This document shows, in pieces, positions 1 through 5,880 of a stretch of DNA of 6,806 nt. The notes beneath the pieces were generated by a model, which had not been told where the DNA came from, searched no databases, and saw only the letters and a program-made list of their open reading frames with translations. Source of the DNA: Actinomycetes bacterium (GTDB lineage: Bacteria; Actinomycetota; Actinomycetes; Mycobacteriales; Mycobacteriaceae); the NCBI GenBank assembly GCA_022600695.1, contig JAHZJY010000300.1, forward strand, positions 1 to 6,806, in the 5' to 3' direction. The translations under genes and the position numbers were made by a program. The stretch's first letter is position 1. Each line of letters begins with the position of its first letter.

Positions 1-246
1 GCCACCCTGCGCCCCGATCTCGACGATGCCGTCGTGCGGCTGAGTGGGCGGGTGAATCTGGACCAGGTGGCCGCCGTCTATGTGGACAACGCCGCCGCCG
101 AGCCGGCGGTGCGGGCCGCGATCGCGGTGATCGATGCCGCCGACCTGGGCGAGGAGGATGCCGAGCTGACCGTGGGTGACGCCCAGGATCACGATCTGGC
201 CTGGTACGCCACCCAGGAGCTGCCCTTCCTGCTCGACCTGCTCTGA
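1..246 (+). CDS. DUF6912-like conserved protein (Rv3231c-type), 3' end only
   Basis: The reading frame is open from base 1 to the TGA at 244-246 and enters from outside the window, so the last 81 residues are visible and the start is missing. The visible part is acidic and rich in Ala, Val and Asp, with no membrane segment, signal peptide or metal-binding motif. It ends in a conserved-looking tail, DLAWYATQELPFLLDLL. Position (directly upstream of a ferredoxin reductase and a DesA3-type desaturase, same strand) and the WYATQEL tail match what I remember of actinobacterial DUF6912 proteins such as M. tuberculosis Rv3231c. No function is known to me. It is probably co-transcribed with the reductase 36 bases downstream, though nothing in the sequence shows that it takes part in desaturation. 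The coding call is secure; the family name rests on context and memory. Confidence 0.72.
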   Translation, partial: ATLRPDLDDAVVRLSGRVNLDQVAAVYVDNAAAEPAVRAAIAVIDAADLGEEDAELTVGDAQDHDLAWYATQELPFLLDLL

Positions 247-282
247 GGCGACGCCCCGCCGGATTCCGGTACCGTCGGTTCC

Positions 283-1368
283 GTGAAGACCCGGGTCAGC
301 CTCGGTGCCGCGATGCGGGCGCTACTCGGCCCGGCCACCACGCCGTTGCTGGCCGATGACTACCTCAAGCTGGTCAATCCGCTGTGGTCGGCGCGTGAGT
401 TGCGCGGCCGGATCGTGCAGGTCCGACCGGAGACCGCGGATTCGGCCACCCTGGTGATCAAACCGGGTTGGGGCTTCGGCTTCGACCACCGGCCCGGGCA
501 GTACATCGGGATCGGGTTGCCGATGCGGGGCCGGTGGCGGTGGCGGTCCTACTCGTTGACATCGGCGCCCCGGCAGCGGGGGGGTCGCGCGGATCGCACC
601 GTGACCATCACCGTCAAAGCGATGCCGGAAGGTTTTCTGTCGACCCACCTGGTCGGCGGTGTCCGTCCCGGCACCGTCATCCGGCTGGCTGCCCCGCAGG
701 GTAATTTCATCATGCCCGATCCACCGCCGGACTCGGTGCTGTTCCTCACCGCGGGCTCCGGGATCACCCCGGTGATGTCGATGTTGCGCACGATGCGGCG
801 TCGAAACACCATCGGCGATATCGTGCATCTCCACTCGGTGCCGACGGCGGCCGACGTGATGTTCGCCGACGAACTCGCGGCGCTGGGCCGCGATCAGACC
901 GGGTATCGGCTGAGCGTCCGCAACACCCGGACCGAGGGCCGTCTCGATATCGCCGGTATCGCCCGGACGGTGCCCGACTGGCGGGACCGGCACACCTGGG
1001 CCTGCGGTCCGGAGGGGCTTCTCGCCGAGGCCGAGAAGCACTGGGCCGGTGCGGGTCTCGGGGAGCGGCTGCACCTGGAACGCTTCGCGGCCGCGCGGAC
1101 CGGCGGGTCAGATGAGGGCGGCACCGTCACGTTCGCCCGTGGCGGGGCCGTGGTGGTGTCGGATGCGGCCACCTCACTGCTGGAGGCCGGCGAGCGGGCC
1201 GGTGTTCTCATGCCGTTCGGCTGTCGGATGGGCATCTGCCACACCTGTGTGGTGAGCTTGGTGGACGGCCGGGCCCGCGATCTGCGCACCGGCGCCGAGT
1301 ACGAGCCGGGAAGCCGGGTGCAAACCTGCGTCGCGGCACCCAGTGGAGATTGTGTGGTGGACATCTGA
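283..1368 (+). CDS. NAD(P)H ferredoxin reductase-type flavoprotein with C-terminal 2Fe-2S domain; electron donor to the desaturase
   Basis: This 361-residue soluble reductase has three parts. Residues about 40-145 form the FAD domain, with RSYSLTS at 88-94 and APQGNF at 137-142. Residues about 150-260 form the NAD(P)H domain, with [12 protein letters not shown] at 156-167 and ACGPEGLL at 240-247. Residues about 278-361 form a plant-type 2Fe-2S ferredoxin domain with Cys314-x4-Cys319-x2-Cys322 and Cys349. In M. tuberculosis the homologue Rv3230c passes electrons from NADPH to the acyl-CoA desaturase DesA3. The next gene here is that desaturase, overlapping by one base, so the same role is inferred. 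The GTG at 283 is the only start codon between the previous in-frame stop and the conserved region, apart from an ATG at 313. Neither has a convincing Shine-Dalgarno sequence, so the true start could be 313. All cofactor residues expected for activity are present. Confidence 0.93.
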   Translation: MKTRVSLGAAMRALLGPATTPLLADDYLKLVNPLWSARELRGRIVQVRPETADSATLVIKPGWGFGFDHRPGQYIGIGLPMRGRWRWRSYSLTSAPRQRGGRADRTVTITVKAMPEGFLSTHLVGGVRPGTVIRLAAPQGNFIMPDPPPDSVLFLTAGSGITPVMSMLRTMRRRNTIGDIVHLHSVPTAADVMFADELAALGRDQTGYRLSVRNTRTEGRLDIAGIARTVPDWRDRHTWACGPEGLLAEAEKHWAGAGLGERLHLERFAAARTGGSDEGGTVTFARGGAVVVSDAATSLLEAGERAGVLMPFGCRMGICHTCVVSLVDGRARDLRTGAEYEPGSRVQTCVAAPSGDCVVDI

Positions 1369-2606
1369 TGGCGATCTCCGATGTCGAGGCCTTCGCCCAC
1401 CTGACCGACGCCGATATCGACTCGCTGGCAGCCGAACTCGACACCATCCGCTGTGATGTCGAGGAGTCACTCGGCGAACGCGACGCCCGCTATATCCAAC
1501 GCGCCATCCTCGCCCAGCGCGCCCTGGAGGTGGCCGGGCGGCTACTGCTGGCCTGCGGGTCCAGGCGGGTCACCTGGTGGGCCGGAACCGGAACCCTGGC
1601 GCTGGCCAAGATCATCGAGAACATGGAGATCGCGCACAACGTCCTGCACGGTCAGTGGGACTGGATGAACGATCCGGAGATCCACTCCTCGACCTGGGAG
1701 TGGGACATGGTGGGGGCGGCCAAACACTGGCGGATCACCCACAATGTGGCCCACCACAAGTACACCAACGTCCTGGGTATGGACGATGACGTCGGTTACG
1801 GGGTGTTGCGGGTCACCCGGGACGAGCCGTGGAAACCGCGCAATATCCTGAACCTGCCGATCAACACCATCCTGACCGCGGGCTTCGAGTGGGGAATCGG
1901 CCTGCAGCATCTGGAATTCCGCAAGATCCTGCGGCCCGAGACCCGGGCCGCGACGGTGGTGCGGCTGCGCGAGTTCACCGTCAAAGCGGGCCGCCAGCTG
2001 GCCAAGGACTATCTGGTCTTCCCGGCTCTGACCGCGCTGTCGCCGCTGCAATCCGGACGCGCCGGTTTCGTCTCCACCGTGAAGGCCAACGCCCTGGCCA
2101 ACGTGATTCGCAATATCTGGGCCAACGCGGTGATCTTCTGCGGGCACTTCCCCGACGGTGCGGAGAAGTTCACCGCCACCGACCTCGACGACGAGGGCAG
2201 GGGGCAGTGGTATCTGCGCCAGATGCTCGGCAGTGCCAATATCGACGCCGGCCCGGTGACGGCATTCATGACCGGCAATTTGTCCTACCAGATCGAGCAC
2301 CACCTCTACCCGAATCTGCCGAGTCGCCGGCTCGCCGAGATCTCGGTGCGGGTCCGGCAACTCTGCGATAAGTACGACCTGCCGTACACCAGCGGTCCGA
2401 TGCTGGTGCAGTACGCGAAGGCGTGGCGCACCATCGCCAAACTGTCGCTGCCGGACCGGTTCCTGCGCGACACCGCTGACGACGCCCCGGAGACCCACAG
2501 CGAACGAATGTTCGACGTTCTGGAGAGCCGTGCGGGCGGCCTCCGCTCGGCGATGGCAGCGGTGCGGTCCCGGCGCAGGGGTCGAGGCGGACCAGACAGC
2601 AATTAG
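1368..2606 (+). CDS. desA3: DesA3-type membrane acyl-CoA delta-9 desaturase
   Basis: This 412-residue membrane fatty acid desaturase has the three histidine boxes that hold the di-iron centre: HNVLH at 90-94, HNVAHH at 125-130 and QIEHH at 308-312, plus His260 in CGHFPDG. Hydrophobic stretches around 50-83, 163-180 and 215-226 and the 245-262 region fit membrane association. In M. tuberculosis the homologue DesA3 (Rv3229c) turns stearoyl-CoA into oleoyl-CoA using O2 and electrons from Rv3230c, and is inhibited by isoxyl (thiocarlide). The ATG at 1368 is chosen because it overlaps the reductase stop (TGATG) and has GGTGGA at 1356-1361 at normal spacing; a TTG at 1350 would add six residues without better signals. 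The C-terminal tail, RSRRRGRGG, is strongly basic and may lie on the cytoplasmic membrane face. Substrate chain length is inferred from homology only. Confidence 0.93.
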   Translation: MAISDVEAFAHLTDADIDSLAAELDTIRCDVEESLGERDARYIQRAILAQRALEVAGRLLLACGSRRVTWWAGTGTLALAKIIENMEIAHNVLHGQWDWMNDPEIHSSTWEWDMVGAAKHWRITHNVAHHKYTNVLGMDDDVGYGVLRVTRDEPWKPRNILNLPINTILTAGFEWGIGLQHLEFRKILRPETRAATVVRLREFTVKAGRQLAKDYLVFPALTALSPLQSGRAGFVSTVKANALANVIRNIWANAVIFCGHFPDGAEKFTATDLDDEGRGQWYLRQMLGSANIDAGPVTAFMTGNLSYQIEHHLYPNLPSRRLAEISVRVRQLCDKYDLPYTSGPMLVQYAKAWRTIAKLSLPDRFLRDTADDAPETHSERMFDVLESRAGGLRSAMAAVRSRRRGRGGPDSN

Positions 2607-2631
2607 CCCCCACGATTCATGGCCCATAACC

Positions 2632-2660
2632 GTCTTTGCGGGCATGATGGCATCAAAGAC
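2632..2660. promoter_or_regulatory. Inverted repeat with a second, nested near-palindrome; possible operator or weak terminator
   Basis: GTCTTTG at 2632-2638 is repeated as its exact reverse complement CAAAGAC at 2654-2660, leaving a 15-base loop. A second dyad, TGATG-G-CATCA at 2645-2655, overlaps the right arm, and GGCAT occurs twice in the loop (2641-2645 and 2649-2653). The two dyads cannot both be paired as RNA hairpins, because they share 2654-2655. The 7-bp arm is AT-richer than its surroundings and no T-tract follows, which favours a protein binding site over an intrinsic terminator, but neither role is shown. It ends 57 bases before the start codon at 2718. Confidence 0.45.
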
Positions 2661-2702
2661 ACTCCTCTGCCTTGATGGGTGCACACGCCGAATGGCACAC
2701 CT

Positions 2703-2708
2703 GGAGGA
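2703..2708 (+). promoter_or_regulatory. Strong Shine-Dalgarno sequence that sets the start of the glycosyltransferase-ATPase gene
   Basis: GGAGGA lies nine bases before the ATG at 2718. It is the clearest Shine-Dalgarno match among the plus-strand genes here. It rules in favour of 2718 over the in-frame GTG at 2679, which would make the ribosome binding site part of the coding sequence. Confidence 0.8.
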
Positions 2709-2717
2709 AAACCCCGT

Positions 2718-3989
2718 ATGACCGTCGCCCGGCCACTTGCCCTCTCGCAGGCGGACCTGGTCGATCACACCAGCGAATTCGCGTTCGACCGGCGCGGCCT
2801 GCGACCGGTCAACCCGCGGGTCAGCGTGATCGTGCCGGCGAAGGCGGAAGCCGCGAATATCCGCGAGATCCTGCCCTATCTGAACGCCTGCGACGAGGTC
2901 ATCGTCGTCGTCGGGCGCGGTGATGAGGAGTCCGCGGAAGCTGCCCGCATGACACTTCCGTCAGCGAAAGTCATTCGGCAGACCCGGAAGGGCAAGGGGA
3001 ATGCCATGATCTGCGGATTCAGGCAGGTCACCGGCGATGTCATCGTCACGTTCGATGTTGACGGTTCGGCTGACCCCCACGAGATTCCCCGCTTCGTCAA
3101 GGCGCTGATCGCAGGGGCGGATCTGGCCAAGGGCAGCCGGTTCTGCGCCGGGGGAGGTAGCCAGGACATCACCCAGTTCCGCGCCCTGGGCAACCACGGC
3201 TTGAACCTCCTGGCCAGCGGGCTGACCAGCAACCGGTTCACCGATCTGTGTTACGGCTTCAACGCCTTCTGGGCCGACCAACTGCCACTTCTCGACCTGC
3301 CCGATACCGACGCGGACGGCGCTCAGGTCGGTGACGGCTTCGAGATCGAAGCCATGATCATCGGCCGATTCGCCCTGTCGAAGGCCGTCATCGTCGAGGT
3401 GCCGAGCTATGAGCATTACCGCTACCACGGCGAGACCAATCTCAACGCCATCCGGGACGGATTCCGGGTGCTCTGGACCCTCCTGCGGGACCGCCTGAAT
3501 CGCCGGCACTTCCGTGCTCTGGCTGGTCGTCTGCACCCGTTCGGCCACTCGAAGCGGAGGCCGAACTGGATGCTGAACCACCCGCGAACGCGAGTGCTGC
3601 AGGCCACCTCGTGCCCACAGTTTCCCGATGACATCCGCCGGACACTGGACGAGGCGTGGGTCGATCACGGCGAAGTGCCCGAGGTCGTCCGGATGGATAT
3701 CAGTAGCGCGGCCACCGAAGTCGGTAACAACATTCTCGAGCACGCGAGCGGCGGGCGGGACTTGCGAATCCGGATGGAAGTGCGGGTTCTCGGGGGTGAG
3801 GTGCGGGTCGAATTCACCGACGACGGTCTACCGGCCGTGATGGACCTCGAAGCGGTCCGGATGCCGGATCCGATGGCCGAGACCGGGAGGGGTCTGGCTT
3901 TGGCGCAGGGCTTCCTCAGTGATCTGTCCTATGGTCGCGACACCGAAGGCCACAACCACTGGACTCTCGTCAGCGAACGCTTCGGTTAG
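2718..3989 (+). CDS. Family 2 glycosyltransferase fused to an RsbW/SpoIIAB-like (Bergerat-fold) ATPase domain
   Basis: This 423-residue protein has no signal peptide or clear membrane helix. Residues about 33-265 are a GT2 domain: VSVIVPAKAEAANI (35-48) opens the nucleotide-sugar fold, KGKGNAM (91-97) resembles dolichol/polyprenol-phosphate sugar transferases, FDVDGSADP (112-120) holds the metal-binding DxD, followed by KGSRF (138-142) and GFEIEAM (207-213). Residues about 293-423 resemble the HATPase of anti-sigma kinases: the N-box EVGNNILEHA (334-343) has the E-x3-N and H-A pattern, DDG (368-370) is the G1 box, and GRGLALA (390-396) is the G2 box. Both halves look intact. The likely role is transfer of a sugar to a lipid-phosphate or other acceptor, regulated by or coupled to ATP-dependent partner binding or phosphorylation; the substrate and partner are unknown. 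No STAS antagonist, sigma factor or PP2C phosphatase lies in the window. The GC content is lower than in the neighbouring genes over the stretch I counted. Confidence 0.85.
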   Translation: MTVARPLALSQADLVDHTSEFAFDRRGLRPVNPRVSVIVPAKAEAANIREILPYLNACDEVIVVVGRGDEESAEAARMTLPSAKVIRQTRKGKGNAMICGFRQVTGDVIVTFDVDGSADPHEIPRFVKALIAGADLAKGSRFCAGGGSQDITQFRALGNHGLNLLASGLTSNRFTDLCYGFNAFWADQLPLLDLPDTDADGAQVGDGFEIEAMIIGRFALSKAVIVEVPSYEHYRYHGETNLNAIRDGFRVLWTLLRDRLNRRHFRALAGRLHPFGHSKRRPNWMLNHPRTRVLQATSCPQFPDDIRRTLDEAWVDHGEVPEVVRMDISSAATEVGNNILEHASGGRDLRIRMEVRVLGGEVRVEFTDDGLPAVMDLEAVRMPDPMAETGRGLALAQGFLSDLSYGRDTEGHNHWTLVSERFG

Positions 3990-4008
3990 AGGCCGCAACG
4001 CGCCGGGG
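3990..4008. other. 19-base junction between convergent genes
   Basis: Only 19 bases separate the plus-strand TAG (3987-3989) from the minus-strand TGA (4009-4011). I see no hairpin with a T-tract in either direction, so transcripts of the two blocks probably overlap at their 3' ends or are ended by Rho. Confidence 0.6.
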
Positions 4009-4869
4009 TCAGTCCGGGATGTAGTCGAAGTTATCGGGGTTCGGCCCGAGCCGGCCGGCCTCGCCCCGGTTCAGCGCGGTGAGCGCCTCGATCTCCTCGT
4101 CGTTGATCTCGAAGTCGAAGATCTCGAAATTCTCCTGCATCCGCTTCGGGTGAACCGATTTCGGGAACACCACATCACCGCGCTCGATATGCCAGCGAAG
4201 CACCACCTGGGCCGGATGGGCGCCGGTGGCCCGGGAGATGCGGGTCACCACCGGTTCCCGGAGCACCTTGCCCTGGGCGATCGGTGACCAGGCCTCGGTG
4301 GCGATGTCGTGTTCGACGCCGTAGGCGCGCACCTCGTCGTTGCCGAAGTAGGGGTGCACCTCGATCTGGTTGACCGCCGGGGTGGTCCCGGTCTCGCGGG
4401 CCAGTTCCTGCAGGTGGTGGATCTGGAAGTTCGACACCCCGATACTGCGGGCCCGGCCGTCGGCCTTGAACTCCTCGAGGGTCTGCCAGGTGGAGACGAA
4501 GTCGCCGTCGTAGCGGGTGGGCAGCGGCCAATGGATGAGGAACAGGTCGACATAGTCGGTGCCGAGTTCGGCCAGTGTCTCGTCGAAGGCCCGGCGGGCG
4601 TCACCCGGCCGGTGGAACCCGTTGTTGAGCTTGCTGGTGATGTACACCTGGGCCCGGTCGACGCCGGACTCGCGGATGCCCTGCCCGACCCCCTGTTCGT
4701 TGCCGTACATCTGCGCGGTGTCGATGTGGCGGTAGCCGATCTCCAGCGCACTGCGGACCGCCGCGGCGGTCCCATCGGGCGGGATCTGGAACACCCCTAA
4801 GCCGAGCTGCGGGATCCGGTGTCCGTCGTTGAGGGTGATCAGCGGGACGTTCCCGACCGTGGTGCTCAC
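4009..4869 (-). CDS. Aldo/keto reductase, AKR5-like (2,5-diketo-D-gluconate reductase type)
   Basis: This 286-residue cytosolic NADPH-dependent carbonyl reductase has a single (beta/alpha)8 domain of normal length. The catalytic tetrad is complete: Asp50 and Tyr55 in HIDTAQMYGNE, Lys80 in ITSKLNN and His113 in LIHWPLP. SIGVSNF (142-148) and AVNQIEVHPY (165-174) are family signatures, and FPKSVHPKRMQEN (235-247) binds the 2'-phosphate of NADPH. It resembles corynebacterial 2,5-diketo-D-gluconate reductases and mycobacterial Rv2971-type enzymes. Such enzymes have broad aldehyde and ketone substrates, so the real substrate is open. The start is the GTG at 4869: it overlaps the rsgA stop as GTGA, has GAGGAG six bases upstream, and begins just before the family's N-terminal hairpin. 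A longer frame to 4995 would add a low-complexity Arg/Gly/Pro stretch that only mirrors rsgA. It is the last gene of the aroA-rsgA operon. Confidence 0.93.
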   Translation of the reverse strand: MSTTVGNVPLITLNDGHRIPQLGLGVFQIPPDGTAAAVRSALEIGYRHIDTAQMYGNEQGVGQGIRESGVDRAQVYITSKLNNGFHRPGDARRAFDETLAELGTDYVDLFLIHWPLPTRYDGDFVSTWQTLEEFKADGRARSIGVSNFQIHHLQELARETGTTPAVNQIEVHPYFGNDEVRAYGVEHDIATEAWSPIAQGKVLREPVVTRISRATGAHPAQVVLRWHIERGDVVFPKSVHPKRMQENFEIFDFEINDEEIEALTALNRGEAGRLGPNPDNFDYIPD

Positions 4870-4883
4870 ATGCCTCTCCTCTG
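4866..4883 (-). promoter_or_regulatory. GTGA stop/start overlap and ribosome binding site coupling rsgA to the aldo/keto reductase
   Basis: Read on the minus strand, the rsgA stop TGA (4868-4866) lies inside the GTGA that starts the aldo/keto reductase (GTG at 4869-4867). GAGGAG at 4881-4876, inside the last rsgA codons, is spaced six bases from the GTG. This is the usual layout for translational re-initiation. Confidence 0.75.
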
Positions 4884-5870
4884 TTCGGCCAGGGCCCCGA
4901 GCAGGCGCCTGGCGGCCTCGACCCGCCGGGCCGGTGGTCCGGTCAGCGCCTCCAGCGCGCATTCGGGGTCCGCCGGCGGTCCCAGGTGTCCGCATCCGCG
5001 CGGACAGTCGGTGATCCTCTCACCCAGATCCGAGAATGCCAGCAGGACGTCGTCGCCGCGGATATGGGCCAGCCCGAACGACCGGACTCCGGGGGTGTCG
5101 ACGACCCAGCCGCCGCCGGGCAGCGCCAGCGCCACCGACTGGGTCGAGGTGTGCCGGCCCTTGCCGACACCGGATACCGTCCCGATGGCCCGGTCCGCCT
5201 CGGGGACAAGGCGGTTGACCAGGGTGGACTTGCCCACCCCGGAGTGGCCCAGCAGCACCGTGACCGCTCCGGTCAGCAGGTCCCGGACCTCGTCGATCGG
5301 CCGGTCCCGGCCGGCGGTGACCACGGTCAGGTCGAGCTCGGCGAACTGGTCGGCGAACGGGGCCGCCGGGGCCAGGTCGGGCTTGGTCAGGCACAGAACG
5401 GGCCGCAGGCCTCCGGTATAGGCGGCGATCAGCGCCCGGTCCACGAAGCCGGTGCGCGGCGGCGGGTCGGCCAGTGCCACCACCACCATCATCTGGTCGG
5501 CGTTGGCCACCACCACCCGTTCGGTCGGGTCGGTGTCATCGGCGGTGCGGCGCAGCACCGTCCGGCGGTCGCTGCGGCGAACGATGCGGGCCAGGGTGTC
5601 GGGCCGTCCGGACAGATCACCGACCACCTCGACCTCGTCACCGACGACGATCGGGGTGCGGCCCAGTTCCCGGGCCCGCATCGCGGTCACCTGACGGTGC
5701 GGGTCGCCGTGCAGGACGCAGCCCCAGCGGCCGCGGTCCACCGTCACCACCATCGCCGGCTCGGCGTCGGCATGCTCGGGCCGGGTCTTGGTGCGCGGAC
5801 GGGATCCGCGACCGGCCCGGATGTGCACATCGGACTCGTCGTACTCGCGTGGCCGGCGAGCCGGACTCAA
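4866..5870 (-). CDS. rsgA: RsgA (YjeQ-like) circularly permuted GTPase for 30S ribosome maturation
   Basis: This 334-residue protein assists late 30S subunit assembly and hydrolyses GTP when bound to the small subunit. An OB-fold domain spans about 38-110. The GTPase motifs come in the permuted order typical of the family: G4-like LTKPD (161-165), then G1 GHSGVGKST (208-216), G2 GRHTST (238-243) and G3 DTPG (258-261). A C-terminal zinc site follows: Cys289-x3-Cys293-x-His295-x8-Cys304. REYDESDV near the N-terminus and RPRTKTRP (24-31) match the actinobacterial (Rv3228-type) form, whose length is about 330. The TTG at 5870 is chosen because it overlaps the aroA stop as TTGA and has AAGGA five bases upstream; a GTG at 5912 would add 14 residues lying inside aroA. 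It sits between aroA and the aldo/keto reductase with four-base overlaps on both sides. Confidence 0.95.
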   Translation of the reverse strand: MSPARRPREYDESDVHIRAGRGSRPRTKTRPEHADAEPAMVVTVDRGRWGCVLHGDPHRQVTAMRARELGRTPIVVGDEVEVVGDLSGRPDTLARIVRRSDRRTVLRRTADDTDPTERVVVANADQMMVVVALADPPPRTGFVDRALIAAYTGGLRPVLCLTKPDLAPAAPFADQFAELDLTVVTAGRDRPIDEVRDLLTGAVTVLLGHSGVGKSTLVNRLVPEADRAIGTVSGVGKGRHTSTQSVALALPGGGWVVDTPGVRSFGLAHIRGDDVLLAFSDLGERITDCPRGCGHLGPPADPECALEALTGPPARRVEAARRLLGALAEQRRGM

Positions 5871-5880
5871 CGGTGTCCTT
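5867..5880 (-). promoter_or_regulatory. TTGA stop/start overlap and ribosome binding site coupling aroA to rsgA
   Basis: On the minus strand AAGGA (5880-5876) is followed five bases later by TTG (5870-5868), and the aroA stop TGA occupies 5869-5867. The rare TTG start is supported by this spacing and by the overlap, and suggests that rsgA is translated by ribosomes finishing aroA. Confidence 0.7.

Larger units (their letters stand above)
2607..2717 (+). other. Intergenic gap between the desaturase and the glycosyltransferase-ATPase gene
   Basis: These 111 bases hold an inverted repeat (2632-2660) and a strong ribosome binding site (2703-2708). No -35/-10 pair with good spacing and no clear GTTT/GGGTAT stress-sigma promoter was seen by eye. 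No T-run follows the inverted repeat, so a classical intrinsic terminator is not supported. The downstream gene may have its own promoter here or be read through from the desaturase gene; the sequence does not decide. Confidence 0.6.

Noticed and set aside
267..274. CGGTACCG palindrome in the 36-base gap before the reductase
   Set aside because: An 8-bp GC-rich palindrome is expected by chance in such DNA, and nothing else supports an operator.
2679..2717. GTG at 2679 as start of the glycosyltransferase-ATPase
   Set aside because: It would place the GGAGGA ribosome binding site inside the coding sequence and add 13 residues with no similarity to GT2 proteins.
1542..2768. Long minus-strand open frame (about 400 codons) opposite the desaturase gene
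   Set aside because: Its translation is rich in Arg, Gly, Pro and His with no recognisable motif. It mirrors a clearly real desaturase, as expected for antisense frames at high GC.
2961..3743. Minus-strand open frame of about 260 codons opposite the glycosyltransferase-ATPase gene
   Set aside because: No ribosome binding site or motif was recognised, and the plus strand has two intact domains in one frame.
4870..4995. Longer aldo/keto reductase with about 42 more N-terminal residues
   Set aside because: The extension is a low-complexity Arg/Gly/Pro stretch within rsgA, whereas the GTG at 4869 has GAGGAG upstream and fits the family's normal length.
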